A stretch of DNA of 15,603 bases, from positions 1 through 15,603 of the forward strand of contig SFFC01000096.1 in the NCBI GenBank assembly GCA_004556985.1, written 5' to 3'. Every line of letters begins with the position of its first letter. Positions within the stretch are counted from its first letter, which is position 1. Shown piece by piece: positions 1 to 6,726 of this stretch. The position numbers were made by a program, and so were the translations under genes. The notes below the pieces were generated by a model that ran no database searches, was not told where the DNA came from, and saw nothing but the letters and a program-made list of their open reading frames with translations. This DNA comes from Clostridiales bacterium (GTDB lineage Bacteria; Bacillota; Clostridia; Christensenellales; Aristaeellaceae).

Positions 1-120
1 GAAGGAGCCGAGGCCGCCGAGCACATTCTCATTGAATGTCGTCGCGACATGCTGCTTCATCCGGCGCACGGCCTCATAGCCGCGCTCAACATCCACACCT
101 GCGTCCTTGTAAGTGATCAT
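1..120 (-). CDS. purM: Phosphoribosylformylglycinamidine cyclo-ligase, N-terminal part
   Basis: This is the first 40 codons of PurM (AIR synthetase), which closes FGAM to aminoimidazole ribotide using ATP in the fifth step of purine synthesis; the rest lies beyond the left edge. The translation begins [18 protein letters not shown] and continues to a VLGGLGSF stretch. The YKDAGVD opening and the glycine-rich GGLG segment are the usual N-terminus of PurM. The ATG ends at 118 and is preceded by GGAGG seven bases upstream, so the start is firm. It is the last purine gene visible, downstream of purF and separated from it by about 240 bases holding folded repeats. No catalytic region can be judged from this fragment. 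Confidence 0.9.
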   Translation of the reverse strand, partial: MITYKDAGVDVERGYEAVRRMKQHVATTFNENVLGGLGSF

Positions 121-193
121 CGTGAAACCTCCATATGATAGTTGTGGCTGATCCTGTTTCAGTAAAAGGATTGAATCTGCGCGCGAAGCGGTC

Positions 194-253
194 ATGGGGT
201 CAAGGGGCGAAGTCCCTTGGCGGGTTTTAGGGCGGCAGCCCTAACGTCCCCAT
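194..253. repeat. Three-stem palindromic element (candidate dispersed intergenic repeat)
   Basis: An outer stem pairs ATGGGG (194-199) with CCCCAT (248-253). Inside it sit two hairpins: CAAGGG (201-206) with CCCTTG (214-219), loop GCGAAGT, and TTAGGGC (227-233) with GCCCTAA (238-244), loop GGCA. All stems are perfect, so the element would fold on either strand as a three-way junction. Such compact palindromic units are common as dispersed REP-like or MITE-like repeats in Clostridia, but only one copy is present here, so its repeat status is inference. It could also act as a transcript stabiliser or weak terminator between purF and purM. Confidence 0.55.
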
Positions 254-270
254 CCATAAAGGAGAATGCA

Positions 271-308
271 GTTTCAGAGCAGGCCGCAAAGCGGCCTACG
301 ATTGAAAC
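271..308. repeat. Inverted repeat with internal hairpin
   Basis: An outer pair GTTTCA (271-276) and TGAAAC (303-308) encloses a perfect 7-bp hairpin, AGGCCGC (281-287) with GCGGCCT (291-297) and loop AAA. It lies just downstream of purF on the transcribed strand. There is no T-run next to it, so it is a poor intrinsic terminator. It may be part of the same intergenic repeat as the element at 194-253. Confidence 0.5.
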
Positions 309-359
309 GGGTTTGATTTCGCAAAGCCGGACTTCAGATGCAAGTTATCATCAGGTTGC

Positions 360-1662
360 TCATTCCTGCGCGATCATTTCCCCCGTCTGGGGATCGATGG
401 GATAGCGGCCGTCGAAGCAGCCCGTGCAGAACTGGCAGCCGGAGCCCGCGACCGTGCGCAGCAGACCGTCGAGTGAGAGGAATTTGAGGCTGTCAGCGGC
501 GCATGTGCACCTCCTTGGCGCCCGCCGTGCGCAGCATCTCGACGATCTTGCGGCTCGTCGTGCCGCGGACGATGGAATCGTCGACCAGCACGATGCGCTT
601 GCCCCGGACGTTGCGCGGCAGCGCGTTGAGCTTCGTGCGCACGCCAAGCTCGCGCATGCCCTGCTCCGGCTGAATGAACGTGCGGCCGACGTAGCGGTTC
701 TTCGCCAGGCCGTCGCCGTAGGGGATGCCGCTCTGCTCGGCGTAGCCCATCGCGGCCGCCAGCGCGCTGTCCGGCACGCCGATGACCAGATCCGCCTTGA
801 TGTCGTCGCCCATCGCCAGCCGCCGGCCTGCGTCCACACGGGACTGATAGACGTTGATGCCGTCGATGACGGAGTCCGGCCGCGCGAAGTAGACGAACTC
901 GAACAGGCAGAGCCGGCTGCCCAGCGGACTCTGGACGTAGTGGCTGTGAATGCCGCTCTCGTCGATGCAGACGATCTCGCCCGGGCGCACGTCGCGCACG
1001 AATTCCGCGCCGATGGCGTCGAGCGCGCAGCTCTCGCTCGCCAACACGAAGCTGTTTTCGATGCGCCCGAGGCACAGCGGGCGGATGCCGTAGGGGTCGC
1101 GGATGCCGATGAGCCTGTCCCTGGCCAGCAGCACGAGCGCGTAGCTGCCGCGCACGACGTTCATCATCGACTTGATCGCCTCGACGAGGCCCTTGCTGCT
1201 CTCCCGGGCGATGAGGTTCAGGATGACCTCGGTGTCGACGGTCGTCTGGAAGATGGCGCCGTTGTCCTCCATGTCGCTGCGCAGCGCGTCGGCGTTGACC
1301 AGATTGCCGTTGTGCGCCAGCGCGAGCATGCCCATCTTGCAGCGCGCGACGACGGGCTGCGCGTTGATGACGTCCTTGCCGCCGAAGGTCGAGTAGCGCA
1401 CATGCCCGACGGCGATGTGGCCGGTCAGGCCGCTGAGGATCTCCTCGTCAAAGACCTCCGGCACGAGGCCGAGGTTGCGGTACTGGCGGATGGTTTTCCC
1501 GTCCGCCACAGCGATGCCCGCGCTCTCCTGGCCGCGATGCTGCAGCGCGAAGAGGCCGTAATACGCTGCCTCCGAGGCGTGAATATCGCTGTCCTGCGCG
1601 TAAATGCCGAACACGCCGCAGGCTTCCTCCATGCGGTCGCCCTGTTCCTTGATATCCGTCAT
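360..1662 (-). pseudogene. purF: Amidophosphoribosyltransferase with internal deletion and frameshift
   Basis: PurF catalyses the committed step of purine synthesis, PRPP plus glutamine to phosphoribosylamine. The first frame (start ATG 1662 behind GGGGGG, stop at 493) gives 389 residues. It shows a short propeptide, the predicted nucleophile Cys15 in CGVFGIY, RGQESAG (43-49), ARPDS (260-264) and the PRPP loop VLVDDSIVRGTTS (358-370). It then ends abruptly after EVHM-RR. The missing C-terminus resumes in another frame from about 497 down to the stop at 360, with DSLKFLSLDGLL and CQFCTGCF. Compared with Bacillus PurF, about 37 residues are gone at the junction near 496-501. They include the Cys of the conserved PCFYGID-type segment, an Fe-S cluster ligand. 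The last two ligand cysteines are then out of frame. Either the gene is broken or the assembly lost about 110 bp. Confidence 0.85.
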
Positions 1663-1743
1663 ACCGTCCCCCCTGTCAGAAGCGGTTCAGTTGCCCGCAG
1701 CCGCGCCCATGCTTCCGCGGCCGCGCCGGAGACGCCGGGCCGG

Positions 1744-2232
1744 TTACAGCTGCGCAGCGATCTGAGCGTCGTCCGCCTCAATCGCCTCTGCCATCTGCAC
1801 GCGGTGGGCGGAGAGCTTTTCTTCAATCTCCGGATATTTGATGGAGAGGATCTGCGCCGCCAGGTAAGCCGCGTTGTCCCCGCCGCCGACGGCGACCGTC
1901 GCCACCGGAATGCCCGTAGGCATCTGCACGGTCGAGAGCAGCGAATCCAGCCCATCCATCAGCGAGGATTTGATCGGGATGCCGATCACCGGCAGCGTCG
2001 TATGGCCGGCGATGACGCCCGCCAGATGCGCGGCCTTGCCTGCCGCGGCGATGAGCACCTCGAACCCATTCTCCCGCGCAGCGGACGCGAACGCCGCGAC
2101 CTTCTCCGGCGTCCTATGCGCGCTGGCGACATGCACCTCGACGTCGATGCCAAACGAACGCAGCACCTTGACACAGCCCTCCAGCGACGGCGCATCGCTC
2201 TTCGAGCCCATAATCAGCGCAACCTTAGGCAT
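1744..2232 (-). CDS. purE: N5-carboxyaminoimidazole ribonucleotide mutase
   Basis: Class I PurE moves the carboxyl group of N5-CAIR to give CAIR, the sixth step of purine synthesis, working with PurK in the cytoplasm. The 162-residue protein has the family's motifs: MGSKSD (8-13) for phosphate binding, SAHRTPE (37-43) with the catalytic His, and AGKAAHLAGV (64-73). Length is normal. A longer in-frame start at 2295 exists but lies on the -35 box of the promoter. The ATG at 2232 has GGAGG ten bases upstream and is the true start. It heads the purE-purF unit. The 81 bases to purF hold only that gene's ribosome binding site. No purK is visible in the window. Confidence 0.95.
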   Translation of the reverse strand: MPKVALIMGSKSDAPSLEGCVKVLRSFGIDVEVHVASAHRTPEKVAAFASAARENGFEVLIAAAGKAAHLAGVIAGHTTLPVIGIPIKSSLMDGLDSLLSTVQMPTGIPVATVAVGGGDNAAYLAAQILSIKYPEIEEKLSAHRVQMAEAIEADDAQIAAQL

Positions 2233-2266
2233 AGAAAGCGCACCTCCAAAAAGTGAAATCGCTGAT

Positions 2267-2295
2267 AGTATAGCAAGAGTGCTTCGGCTTTTCAA
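2267..2295 (-). promoter_or_regulatory. Sigma-A promoter of purE
   Basis: On the minus strand a TTGAAA -35 box (2290-2295) is followed, after exactly 17 bases, by TATACT (2267-2272) with an extended TGC just before it. Transcription would start near 2260, giving a leader of about 28 bases that holds only the GGAGG site, too short for a riboswitch. The upstream DNA is AT-rich with several A-tracts, in contrast to the GC-rich surroundings. Confidence 0.85.
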
Positions 2296-2330
2296 TCAAA
2301 TTTCAAACCTTTTTCGTGCATTTTTTGAAT

Positions 2331-2343
2331 ATTGTTCGGGTTT
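2331..2343 (-). promoter_or_regulatory. Candidate PurBox (PurR operator) upstream of purE
   Basis: The minus strand reads AAACCCGAACAAT, which matches the Bacillus subtilis PurBox consensus AWWWCCGAACWWT at 12 of 13 positions. It sits roughly 70-85 bases upstream of the inferred purE start point, a position like that of PurR sites in Bacillus. I could not find a good inverted partner box. A weaker CCGAA in direct orientation lies inside the promoter spacer near 2284-2288. PurR control by PRPP level is therefore inferred from a single box. Confidence 0.55.
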
Positions 2344-2442
2344 TTCGCTGTTTTCAGGCGGTTTTCACGAGCATCAGCAGAGTTTTTTAAGCAAAAGCCG
2401 TACTTTTGTTTTGTCTCCTCTTCCGGCTCAGGCGCGCAGAAA

Positions 2443-2472
2443 GCCGGCAGGCGGATGGCTCCGTCTGCCGGC
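2443..2472 (-). terminator. Intrinsic terminator after the GuaA-like gene
   Basis: GCCGGCAG (2443-2450) pairs with CTGCCGGC (2465-2472). After one mismatch the inner stem CGGA/TCCG closes a four-base loop. It begins about five bases after the stop codon of the GuaA-like gene. On the minus strand it is followed by TTTCTG, a short T-run, so termination may be partial. It separates that gene from the purE promoter. Confidence 0.65.
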
Positions 2473-2476
2473 CCGA

Positions 2477-3910
2477 TTATGCGAATTTCTCCCGTCCGAT
2501 CTCGGAGGGCGTCTCGTCGTAGAGCACGCGCGTCACCTGCGGCGCGCTCTCCAGGATGCGCGCGGTCGTCCGCTCGAGCAGGTCGTGCGGCAGGCGCGCG
2601 GGCAGCAGCTGTCCGCCGGAGAGCGTCACGGCGCGCAGGATGATCGCCTCGCCGTCCATCGGCTGAATGCCCCCCGTGAGCACGGGGAAGAACTTATGCA
2701 GCTTGCGGTCCTGCCCGGCCGCGGCGATTTCCTCCCGAAAGATCGAATCTGCGACGCGCAGGGCATGCAGCCGCTCCTGCGTGACCTCGCCGATGATGCG
2801 CGCGCCGAGCCCCAGCGCGGGGAACGGCTTGCGCCGCGCGATGCTCTCGTCGAGCCCCAGTCTGCGGGCGATCGCGCGCACCTCGTCCTTGAGCAGCGTC
2901 GAAAGCGGGCAGACGACAGCCATCCCCTCGCCCTCCCAGCTCGCCGTCCTTGATTGGATGGCGTCGCTGTAATTGTCGCCGAGCACGAGCGTATGCGTGC
3001 CGGGCATCGCGGCGAACTGGCGGAGCATCTCCTCGCGCAGACAGGCGGCGACGACGCTGCGCTTCTCCTCCATGCCCTGCCTATGCGCGAGCGCCTCCAG
3101 CACGACGCCGGAGCGGTCGACGCGCAGCAGCGGCACGCCCATCTGCTCAAACGCCTGCGCGACGGCGCCGGCCTCGCCCTCCCGCATCAGACCGGTATCG
3201 ACAAACACGGCGGTCATCCGCTCGCCGAAGGCCTCGTGCGCCAGCACGGCAGCCACGCTCGAATCGACGCCGCCGCTGACGGCGCAGACGGCGCGTCCGC
3301 CCTGCGCGGCAGCCTCCTCAAGCGCATGCCTCGCCTCCTCGAGCGCCGCGTCGAGCGTCCACCAGGGCGCGCAGCCGCAGATCTCCAGTGCGAAGTTCTT
3401 GAGGATCGCCGCGCCCTCCGGGTCGTTGCGCTCCAGCTCAAACTGCACGCCGTACTGCTTCCTGTCCGTGCGCTCAAAGGCGATCGTGCAGCCGCCCGCG
3501 CTCGCGCTCATCTGCACATCCGGGGGCAGCATCAGCATGAGCGCCTCCTTGATATAGCGCTCGCCGCTGCTCAGGCCGCGGAAGAGCGCGCTCTCCCCGT
3601 AGCGGATGGCGGTCTTCCTCTCGCTCAACGCGACATCGGCGCTCGCGCCGCCCTGCGCGGCAAGCAGCATGTGCGCGGCATGGCCCAGGGCGAGCACGGG
3701 AATGCCAAGCTCGAGGATGCCCGCGTCGAACACGCCGCAGCTGCTGGCGGCCTCCCCGGTCATGATGATGCCCCGAGGCGCAAGCGCGCGAATCTGTGCG
3801 GCGGTCGTCATGCCGCTGACAATCCGGCTGTAAATCTGCTCCGCGCGCAGCCGTTTGGCCGTCTCCAGCGCGTATTCATTCGAATAGCTGAGGATCAGGA
3901 TCATGTCCAT
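2477..3910 (-). CDS. Divergent GMP synthase (GuaA)-like protein with inactive glutaminase domain
   Basis: This 477-residue protein has the two-domain layout of GuaA. An N-terminal class I amidotransferase-like domain covers about 4-180. An N-type ATP pyrophosphatase domain with the P-loop SGGVDSS (212-218) and FVDTGLMREGE (236-246) is followed by a dimerisation domain ending in LPHDLLERTTARI. Key residues have changed. The nucleophile Cys of the G-C-Y-G elbow is Gly76 (PVLALGHAAH), and the catalytic His of the FHPEV motif is Glu158. SHHN and PFPGPGLG are lost or altered (PFPALGLG), the RSVGVMGD substrate segment is TGGIQPMDG, and the C-terminal IEWE motif is absent. Glutamine hydrolysis looks impossible and XMP use is doubtful. 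The start at 3910 is chosen because it begins the domain and has AGGAGG about 12 bases upstream. It is probably a paralogue of a canonical guaA elsewhere. Confidence 0.75.
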   Translation of the reverse strand: MDMILILSYSNEYALETAKRLRAEQIYSRIVSGMTTAAQIRALAPRGIIMTGEAASSCGVFDAGILELGIPVLALGHAAHMLLAAQGGASADVALSERKTAIRYGESALFRGLSSGERYIKEALMLMLPPDVQMSASAGGCTIAFERTDRKQYGVQFELERNDPEGAAILKNFALEICGCAPWWTLDAALEEARHALEEAAAQGGRAVCAVSGGVDSSVAAVLAHEAFGERMTAVFVDTGLMREGEAGAVAQAFEQMGVPLLRVDRSGVVLEALAHRQGMEEKRSVVAACLREEMLRQFAAMPGTHTLVLGDNYSDAIQSRTASWEGEGMAVVCPLSTLLKDEVRAIARRLGLDESIARRKPFPALGLGARIIGEVTQERLHALRVADSIFREEIAAAGQDRKLHKFFPVLTGGIQPMDGEAIILRAVTLSGGQLLPARLPHDLLERTTARILESAPQVTRVLYDETPSEIGREKFA

Positions 3911-4061
3911 CGTGTGTCGTCCCCTCCTGATGCGAAAAGAAGCTGTCTCGCACGGCGAAACAGCCTCTTTCGTACAAACGGTCTCACCGGCAGCCTGCCG
4001 CAGCCGTCCGGGGCGCTTCGCTCCGGGCTGCGACCTTGCAGGGAGATGCAAATGCCAAGGA
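3911..4061 (-). other. rplQ to GuaA-like spacer with tandem hairpins
   Basis: The 151-base spacer has no gene. Besides the terminator at 3936-3970 it holds a bulged 11-bp hairpin (4001-4030) directly after rplQ, with one wobble or mismatch depending on strand, and a short CGGCAG/CTGCCG palindrome (3988-4000). I see no convincing -35/-10 pair, and only 25 bases separate the terminator from the next start codon. Confidence 0.5.
3936..3970 (-). terminator. Strong terminator or attenuator hairpin after rplQ
   Basis: On the minus strand AAAGAGGCTGTTTCGC pairs with GCGAGACAGCTTCTTT around a CGT loop. The 16-bp stem is complete apart from two positions that pair as G-U in minus-strand RNA but would be mismatched on the plus strand, so it is built for the minus-strand transcript. 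The 3' arm ends in a T-run. It probably ends the ribosomal operon. Because it lies only 25 bases before the GuaA-like start codon, it may also sit in that gene's leader. Confidence 0.75.
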
Positions 4062-4574
4062 TCAGATCAGCTCGAGAATGACCATCTCGGCAGCGTCGCC
4101 GCGGCGCGGGCCCTTCTTGAGGATGCGGGTGTAGCCGCCGGCACAGTTCTTCTCCGCGTTGCGGGCCTTGTACTTCGGGCCGATCTCGCGGAAGAGCTTC
4201 TCGACGCAGGGATACTTGACGTCCTTGGTGCGCGCGCGATAGGCGCTCTTGGACTCGTCCTCCTGCTTCGGCTCCTTGATGTTGTACAGATACGCCATGA
4301 TCTGACGGCGGGCATGCAGCTTGCTGGGCGCATCGTTCTGCACGGTCACGGTCACGGTCTGACCCTTGTCGTTGTTGAACGTCTTCTCAACGGAGACGTT
4401 GTTGTCGCACTCGCGGATGGCGAGGGTGATCAGACGCTCGGCCTCGCTGCGAACTTCCTTCGCGCGGTCAAGCGTGGTCTCGATGCGGCCGTACCAAATG
4501 AGGTTGGTCACCTGGTTACGAATGAGCGCCTTGCGCTGAGAGGCCGTGCGGCCCAGTTTGCGCTGATGAGCCAT
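4062..4574 (-). CDS. rplQ: 50S ribosomal protein L17, extended form
   Basis: L17 is a large-subunit protein near the exit tunnel. The 170-residue product opens with [20 protein letters not shown] and has [18 protein letters not shown] and [19 protein letters not shown], all family hallmarks. It is about 50 residues longer than Bacillus L17. One insertion (about 56-85) lies before LHARR and another (about 101-121) lies before the VEKLF segment. Such long L17s occur in Clostridia, so this looks like a lineage feature and not a fusion. AAGGAGG lies eight bases before the ATG. It ends the alpha operon, 190 bases after rpoA and upstream of a strong terminator. Confidence 0.96.
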   Translation of the reverse strand: MAHQRKLGRTASQRKALIRNQVTNLIWYGRIETTLDRAKEVRSEAERLITLAIRECDNNVSVEKTFNNDKGQTVTVTVQNDAPSKLHARRQIMAYLYNIKEPKQEDESKSAYRARTKDVKYPCVEKLFREIGPKYKARNAEKNCAGGYTRILKKGPRRGDAAEMVILELI

Positions 4575-4764
4575 GGGAATATCCTCCTTTTTCGGCCCGC
4601 CTCCTGCAAATACAGTTCTTCACGCGGCAGTCTTCGAGCCTGAGCGCCATTTGGGGCGTTCAGGCTCTCTGTCCGCCGCGCCCATATTTCCCTTAGGCGC
4701 GACCTTGATAGCCCCCTTGAGGGCGTATTGGTAACGCGCGTGAGCGCGTTGACGGTGATAATGG
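4575..4764 (-). other. rpoA-rplQ spacer with three hairpins
   Basis: These 190 bases separate two genes that are normally close together. There are three hairpins. The first, 4636-4667, pairs GAGCCTGA with TCAGGCTC plus an inner CGCC/GGCG-type extension. The second, 4711-4724, pairs GCCC with GGGC. The third, 4733-4750, pairs AACGCGC with GCGCGTT around GTGA. No open reading frame with a ribosome binding site is seen apart from the rplQ site itself. Confidence 0.55.
4636..4667. repeat. Long hairpin between rpoA and rplQ
   Basis: An 8-bp perfect stem, GAGCCTGA (4636-4643) and TCAGGCTC (4660-4667), continues with one wobble or mismatch and four more GC pairs around a six-base loop. There is no T-run on the minus strand, so it is more likely an RNA processing, stability or regulatory element, or a dispersed repeat, than a terminator. 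Confidence 0.55.
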
Positions 4765-5640
4765 TTACTCGTCGTTGGCACGCAGAGCCAGTCCGAGCGC
4801 AGCGAGCTTCTGCTCGACCTCTTCAAGAGACTTCTTGCCCAGGTTGCGAACCTTCATCATGTCCTCCTGGTTGCGCTGCACCAGCTCGGCGACGGTATTG
4901 ATGCCGGCGCGCTTGAGGCAGTTGTAGGCGCGAACAGAGAAGCCGATCGTCACGACCTGATCGGTCAGATCCATGAACAGCTTGAGGTGGCCGCCAAGGA
5001 TCTTGGCCGCCGTGCTGATGGCCTCGTCAGGCTGGATGCTGCCGTCGGTCCAGACCTCGAGCGTCAGGCGGTCGTAGTCGGTCGCCTGGCCCACGCGGGT
5101 GTTCTCAACGGTGTAGTTGACCTTGCGGATCGGGGTGAAGATCGAGTCCGTCGGGATGACGCCGATCGGCATGGTCGGCGTCTTGTTGCGGTCGGCGCTG
5201 ACGTAGCCGCGGCCCTTCTCCAGGGTCAGATGCATGATCATGTCCGCATCCTCGTTGAGGGTGGCGATGTGCAGATCGCGGTTGACCACCTCGATCTGAT
5301 CGTCCACCTCCAGCGCGGCGGCGGTCAGCTCGCACGGGCCCTTGACGTTGATGGACACCGTCTTGGGGCCGTCGCAATACAGCTTGGCAGAAAGCTCTTT
5401 CAGGTTGAGGATGATCTCTGCAACGTCTTCCTTCACGCCGGGAACAGCGGAAAACTCATGCTGGATGCCCTCAATCCGGATGCTGGAAACGGCAACGCCC
5501 GGCAGAGAGCTGAGCAGCACGCGGCGCAGGGAATTGCCCAGCGTCTGGCCGAAGCCATGCTCAAGCGGCTCCACAACGAATTTTCCGTAGCTGTCGCTGG
5601 CTTCCACACGCTCGATGCGGGGCTTTTCGATTTCGATCAT
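4765..5640 (-). CDS. rpoA: DNA-directed RNA polymerase subunit alpha with very short linker
   Basis: Alpha forms the dimer that nucleates RNA polymerase assembly; its C-terminal domain binds UP elements and activators. The product has 291 residues against about 314 in Bacillus. The N-terminal domain (1-227) is intact, with [14 protein letters not shown] (35-48), [11 protein letters not shown] and VENTRVGQ. The C-terminal domain (235-291) is also intact, with [15 protein letters not shown], in which the DNA-contact Arg and Asn are kept, and [10 protein letters not shown]. Between LTD and SVR only seven residues remain (QVVTIGF), where Bacillus has about 29 and E. coli about 26. The acidic linker and the usual IEELDL approach to the domain are therefore largely missing, in frame. 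GGAGG lies ten bases before the ATG. It follows rpsD. Confidence 0.96.
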   Translation of the reverse strand: MIEIEKPRIERVEASDSYGKFVVEPLEHGFGQTLGNSLRRVLLSSLPGVAVSSIRIEGIQHEFSAVPGVKEDVAEIILNLKELSAKLYCDGPKTVSINVKGPCELTAAALEVDDQIEVVNRDLHIATLNEDADMIMHLTLEKGRGYVSADRNKTPTMPIGVIPTDSIFTPIRKVNYTVENTRVGQATDYDRLTLEVWTDGSIQPDEAISTAAKILGGHLKLFMDLTDQVVTIGFSVRAYNCLKRAGINTVAELVQRNQEDMMKVRNLGKKSLEEVEQKLAALGLALRANDE

Positions 5641-5687
5641 TCGGCAGATTCCTCCTCACAGTTACCGTGAAAAAACCAGGCAGCTCA

Positions 5688-6284
5688 TTAACGAGAATAA
5701 AGCTCGACGATGAGGTGCTCCTCGATCGGGCAATCAATGTCCTCACGGGCAGGCATCGCGATAACCTTACCGGTCAGGTTCGGGGCGTCAAAGGTGAGCC
5801 ACTTCGGGGTGACCACGCCGGTGCCCTCGCGCAGGGCCTTGAAGCCGGCCTGCTCCTTGGAGTGCTCGCGGATGGTGATCACATCGCCGACCTTCACGGA
5901 GTAAGAGGGGATGTCCACCTTCTTGCCGTTGACCAGGATGTGGCCATGCACGACAATCTGGCGGGCCATGCGGCGGGTCTTGGCCAGGCCAAGGCGATAG
6001 ACGACGTTGTCAAGGCGCAGCTCGAGGAGCTTGAGCAGGTTTTCACCGGTGATGCCCTTCATGTTCGCAGCCTTGAGGTAGTAGCGATGGAACTGCTTCT
6101 CAAGCACGCCGTAGACGAACTTGACCTTCTGCTTTTCCTTCAGCTGGGTGCCGTACTCGGAAACCTTCTTGCGCTTGTTGCCGCCGGGATTGCGAGTAGA
6201 CTTCTTATTGCCATAGCCCATGACAGCCGGAGAAATGTCGAGGCTCCGGCACTTCTTGGCGATCGGCTCCTTATTGTTAGCCAT
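5688..6284 (-). CDS. rpsD: 30S ribosomal protein S4, zinc-less type
   Basis: S4 nucleates assembly of the 30S body and contributes to decoding accuracy; in many bacteria it also represses its own operon. The 198-residue protein has the S4 RNA-binding fold around LELRLDNVVYRLGLAKTRR and VVHGHILVNGKKVD. The N-terminus (NKEPIAKKC...) has only one cysteine in place of the four that bind zinc in C+ forms, so this is the C- type. GNKRKKVSEYGTQLKEKQK is typical of clostridial S4. A good AAGGAGG precedes the ATG at 6284. Its position between rpsK and rpoA differs from Bacillus, where rpsD stands alone. Confidence 0.97.
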   Translation of the reverse strand: MANNKEPIAKKCRSLDISPAVMGYGNKKSTRNPGGNKRKKVSEYGTQLKEKQKVKFVYGVLEKQFHRYYLKAANMKGITGENLLKLLELRLDNVVYRLGLAKTRRMARQIVVHGHILVNGKKVDIPSYSVKVGDVITIREHSKEQAGFKALREGTGVVTPKWLTFDAPNLTGKVIAMPAREDIDCPIEEHLIVELYSR

Positions 6285-6309
6285 TGATTGTAGTCCTCCT
6301 TACAAAACC

Positions 6310-6711
6310 TTACACGCGACGGCGCTTGGGCGGACGGCATCCGTTGTGCGGGATCGGCGTCACGTCCTTGATCATGTTGACCTCGAGGCCGGCGGCCTGG
6401 AGGGAACGGATGGCGGCCTCACGTCCGGAGCCCGGGCCCTTGACGTAGACTTCGACGGTCTTGAGGCCGTACTCCATCGCCGCCTTGGCAGCGGTCTCCG
6501 CCGCGGTCTGCGCGGCGAACGGCGTGGACTTCTTGCTGCCGCGGAAACCGAGTCCGCCGGCGGAAGCCCAGCTCAGCGCGTTGCCCTGGGTATCGGTCAG
6601 GGTCACGATGGTGTTATTGAAGGAGGAGCGGATGTGTGCCGCACCGCGCTCCACGACCTTGCGCTCGCGGCGCTTGCGGACGACTTTTTTCAGCTTCTGC
6701 TTAGGTGCCAT
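6310..6711 (-). CDS. rpsK: 30S ribosomal protein S11
   Basis: S11 lines the 30S platform and contacts the mRNA near the E site. The 133-residue protein shows [49 protein letters not shown] and the C-terminal [12 protein letters not shown], all diagnostic. ATG 6711 is chosen over an in-frame TTG at 6717, because GGAG lies nine bases from the ATG but only three from the TTG. It sits between rpsM and rpsD in the alpha operon. Confidence 0.97.
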   Translation of the reverse strand: MAPKQKLKKVVRKRRERKVVERGAAHIRSSFNNTIVTLTDTQGNALSWASAGGLGFRGSKKSTPFAAQTAAETAAKAAMEYGLKTVEVYVKGPGSGREAAIRSLQAAGLEVNMIKDVTPIPHNGCRPPKRRRV

Positions 6712-6726
6712 TGTCAATCACTCCTC

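Larger units (their letters stand above)
121..359. other. purF-purM intergenic region with folded elements
   Basis: This 239-base spacer between the end of purF and the start of purM has no credible gene. It contains a three-stem element (194-253) and a second, simpler inverted repeat (271-308), plus the purM ribosome binding site near 128-132. I found no clear sigma-A promoter for purM in it, so purM may depend on read-through from purE-purF. Confidence 0.6.

Noticed and set aside
217..405. Small plus-strand frame in the purF-purM spacer
   Set aside because: It lies over the folded repeats and the purF end, and lacks a ribosome binding site and any family resemblance.
493..510. Programmed ribosomal frameshift in purF
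   Set aside because: A frameshift would not restore the missing conserved segment, and there is no slippery heptamer at the junction.
424..2256. Long plus-strand open frame of 610 codons antisense to purF and purE
   Set aside because: It is a shadow frame produced by GC-rich codon use; it is rich in Ala, Asp, His and Arg, has no recognisable domain or ribosome binding site, and runs across two real genes.
2233..2295. N-terminal extension of purE resembling a hydrophobic leader
   Set aside because: The added residues overlap the purE promoter and would not be transcribed; PurE is cytoplasmic and starts at the conserved MPKVALIMGS.
3911..4051. N-terminal extension of the GuaA-like protein by 47 residues
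   Set aside because: It would translate through the terminator hairpin, and the residues are unlike any amidotransferase N-terminus.
2954..4081. Plus-strand frame of 375 codons antisense to the GuaA-like gene
   Set aside because: Same shadow effect; no domain, and it crosses the terminator and the rplQ end.
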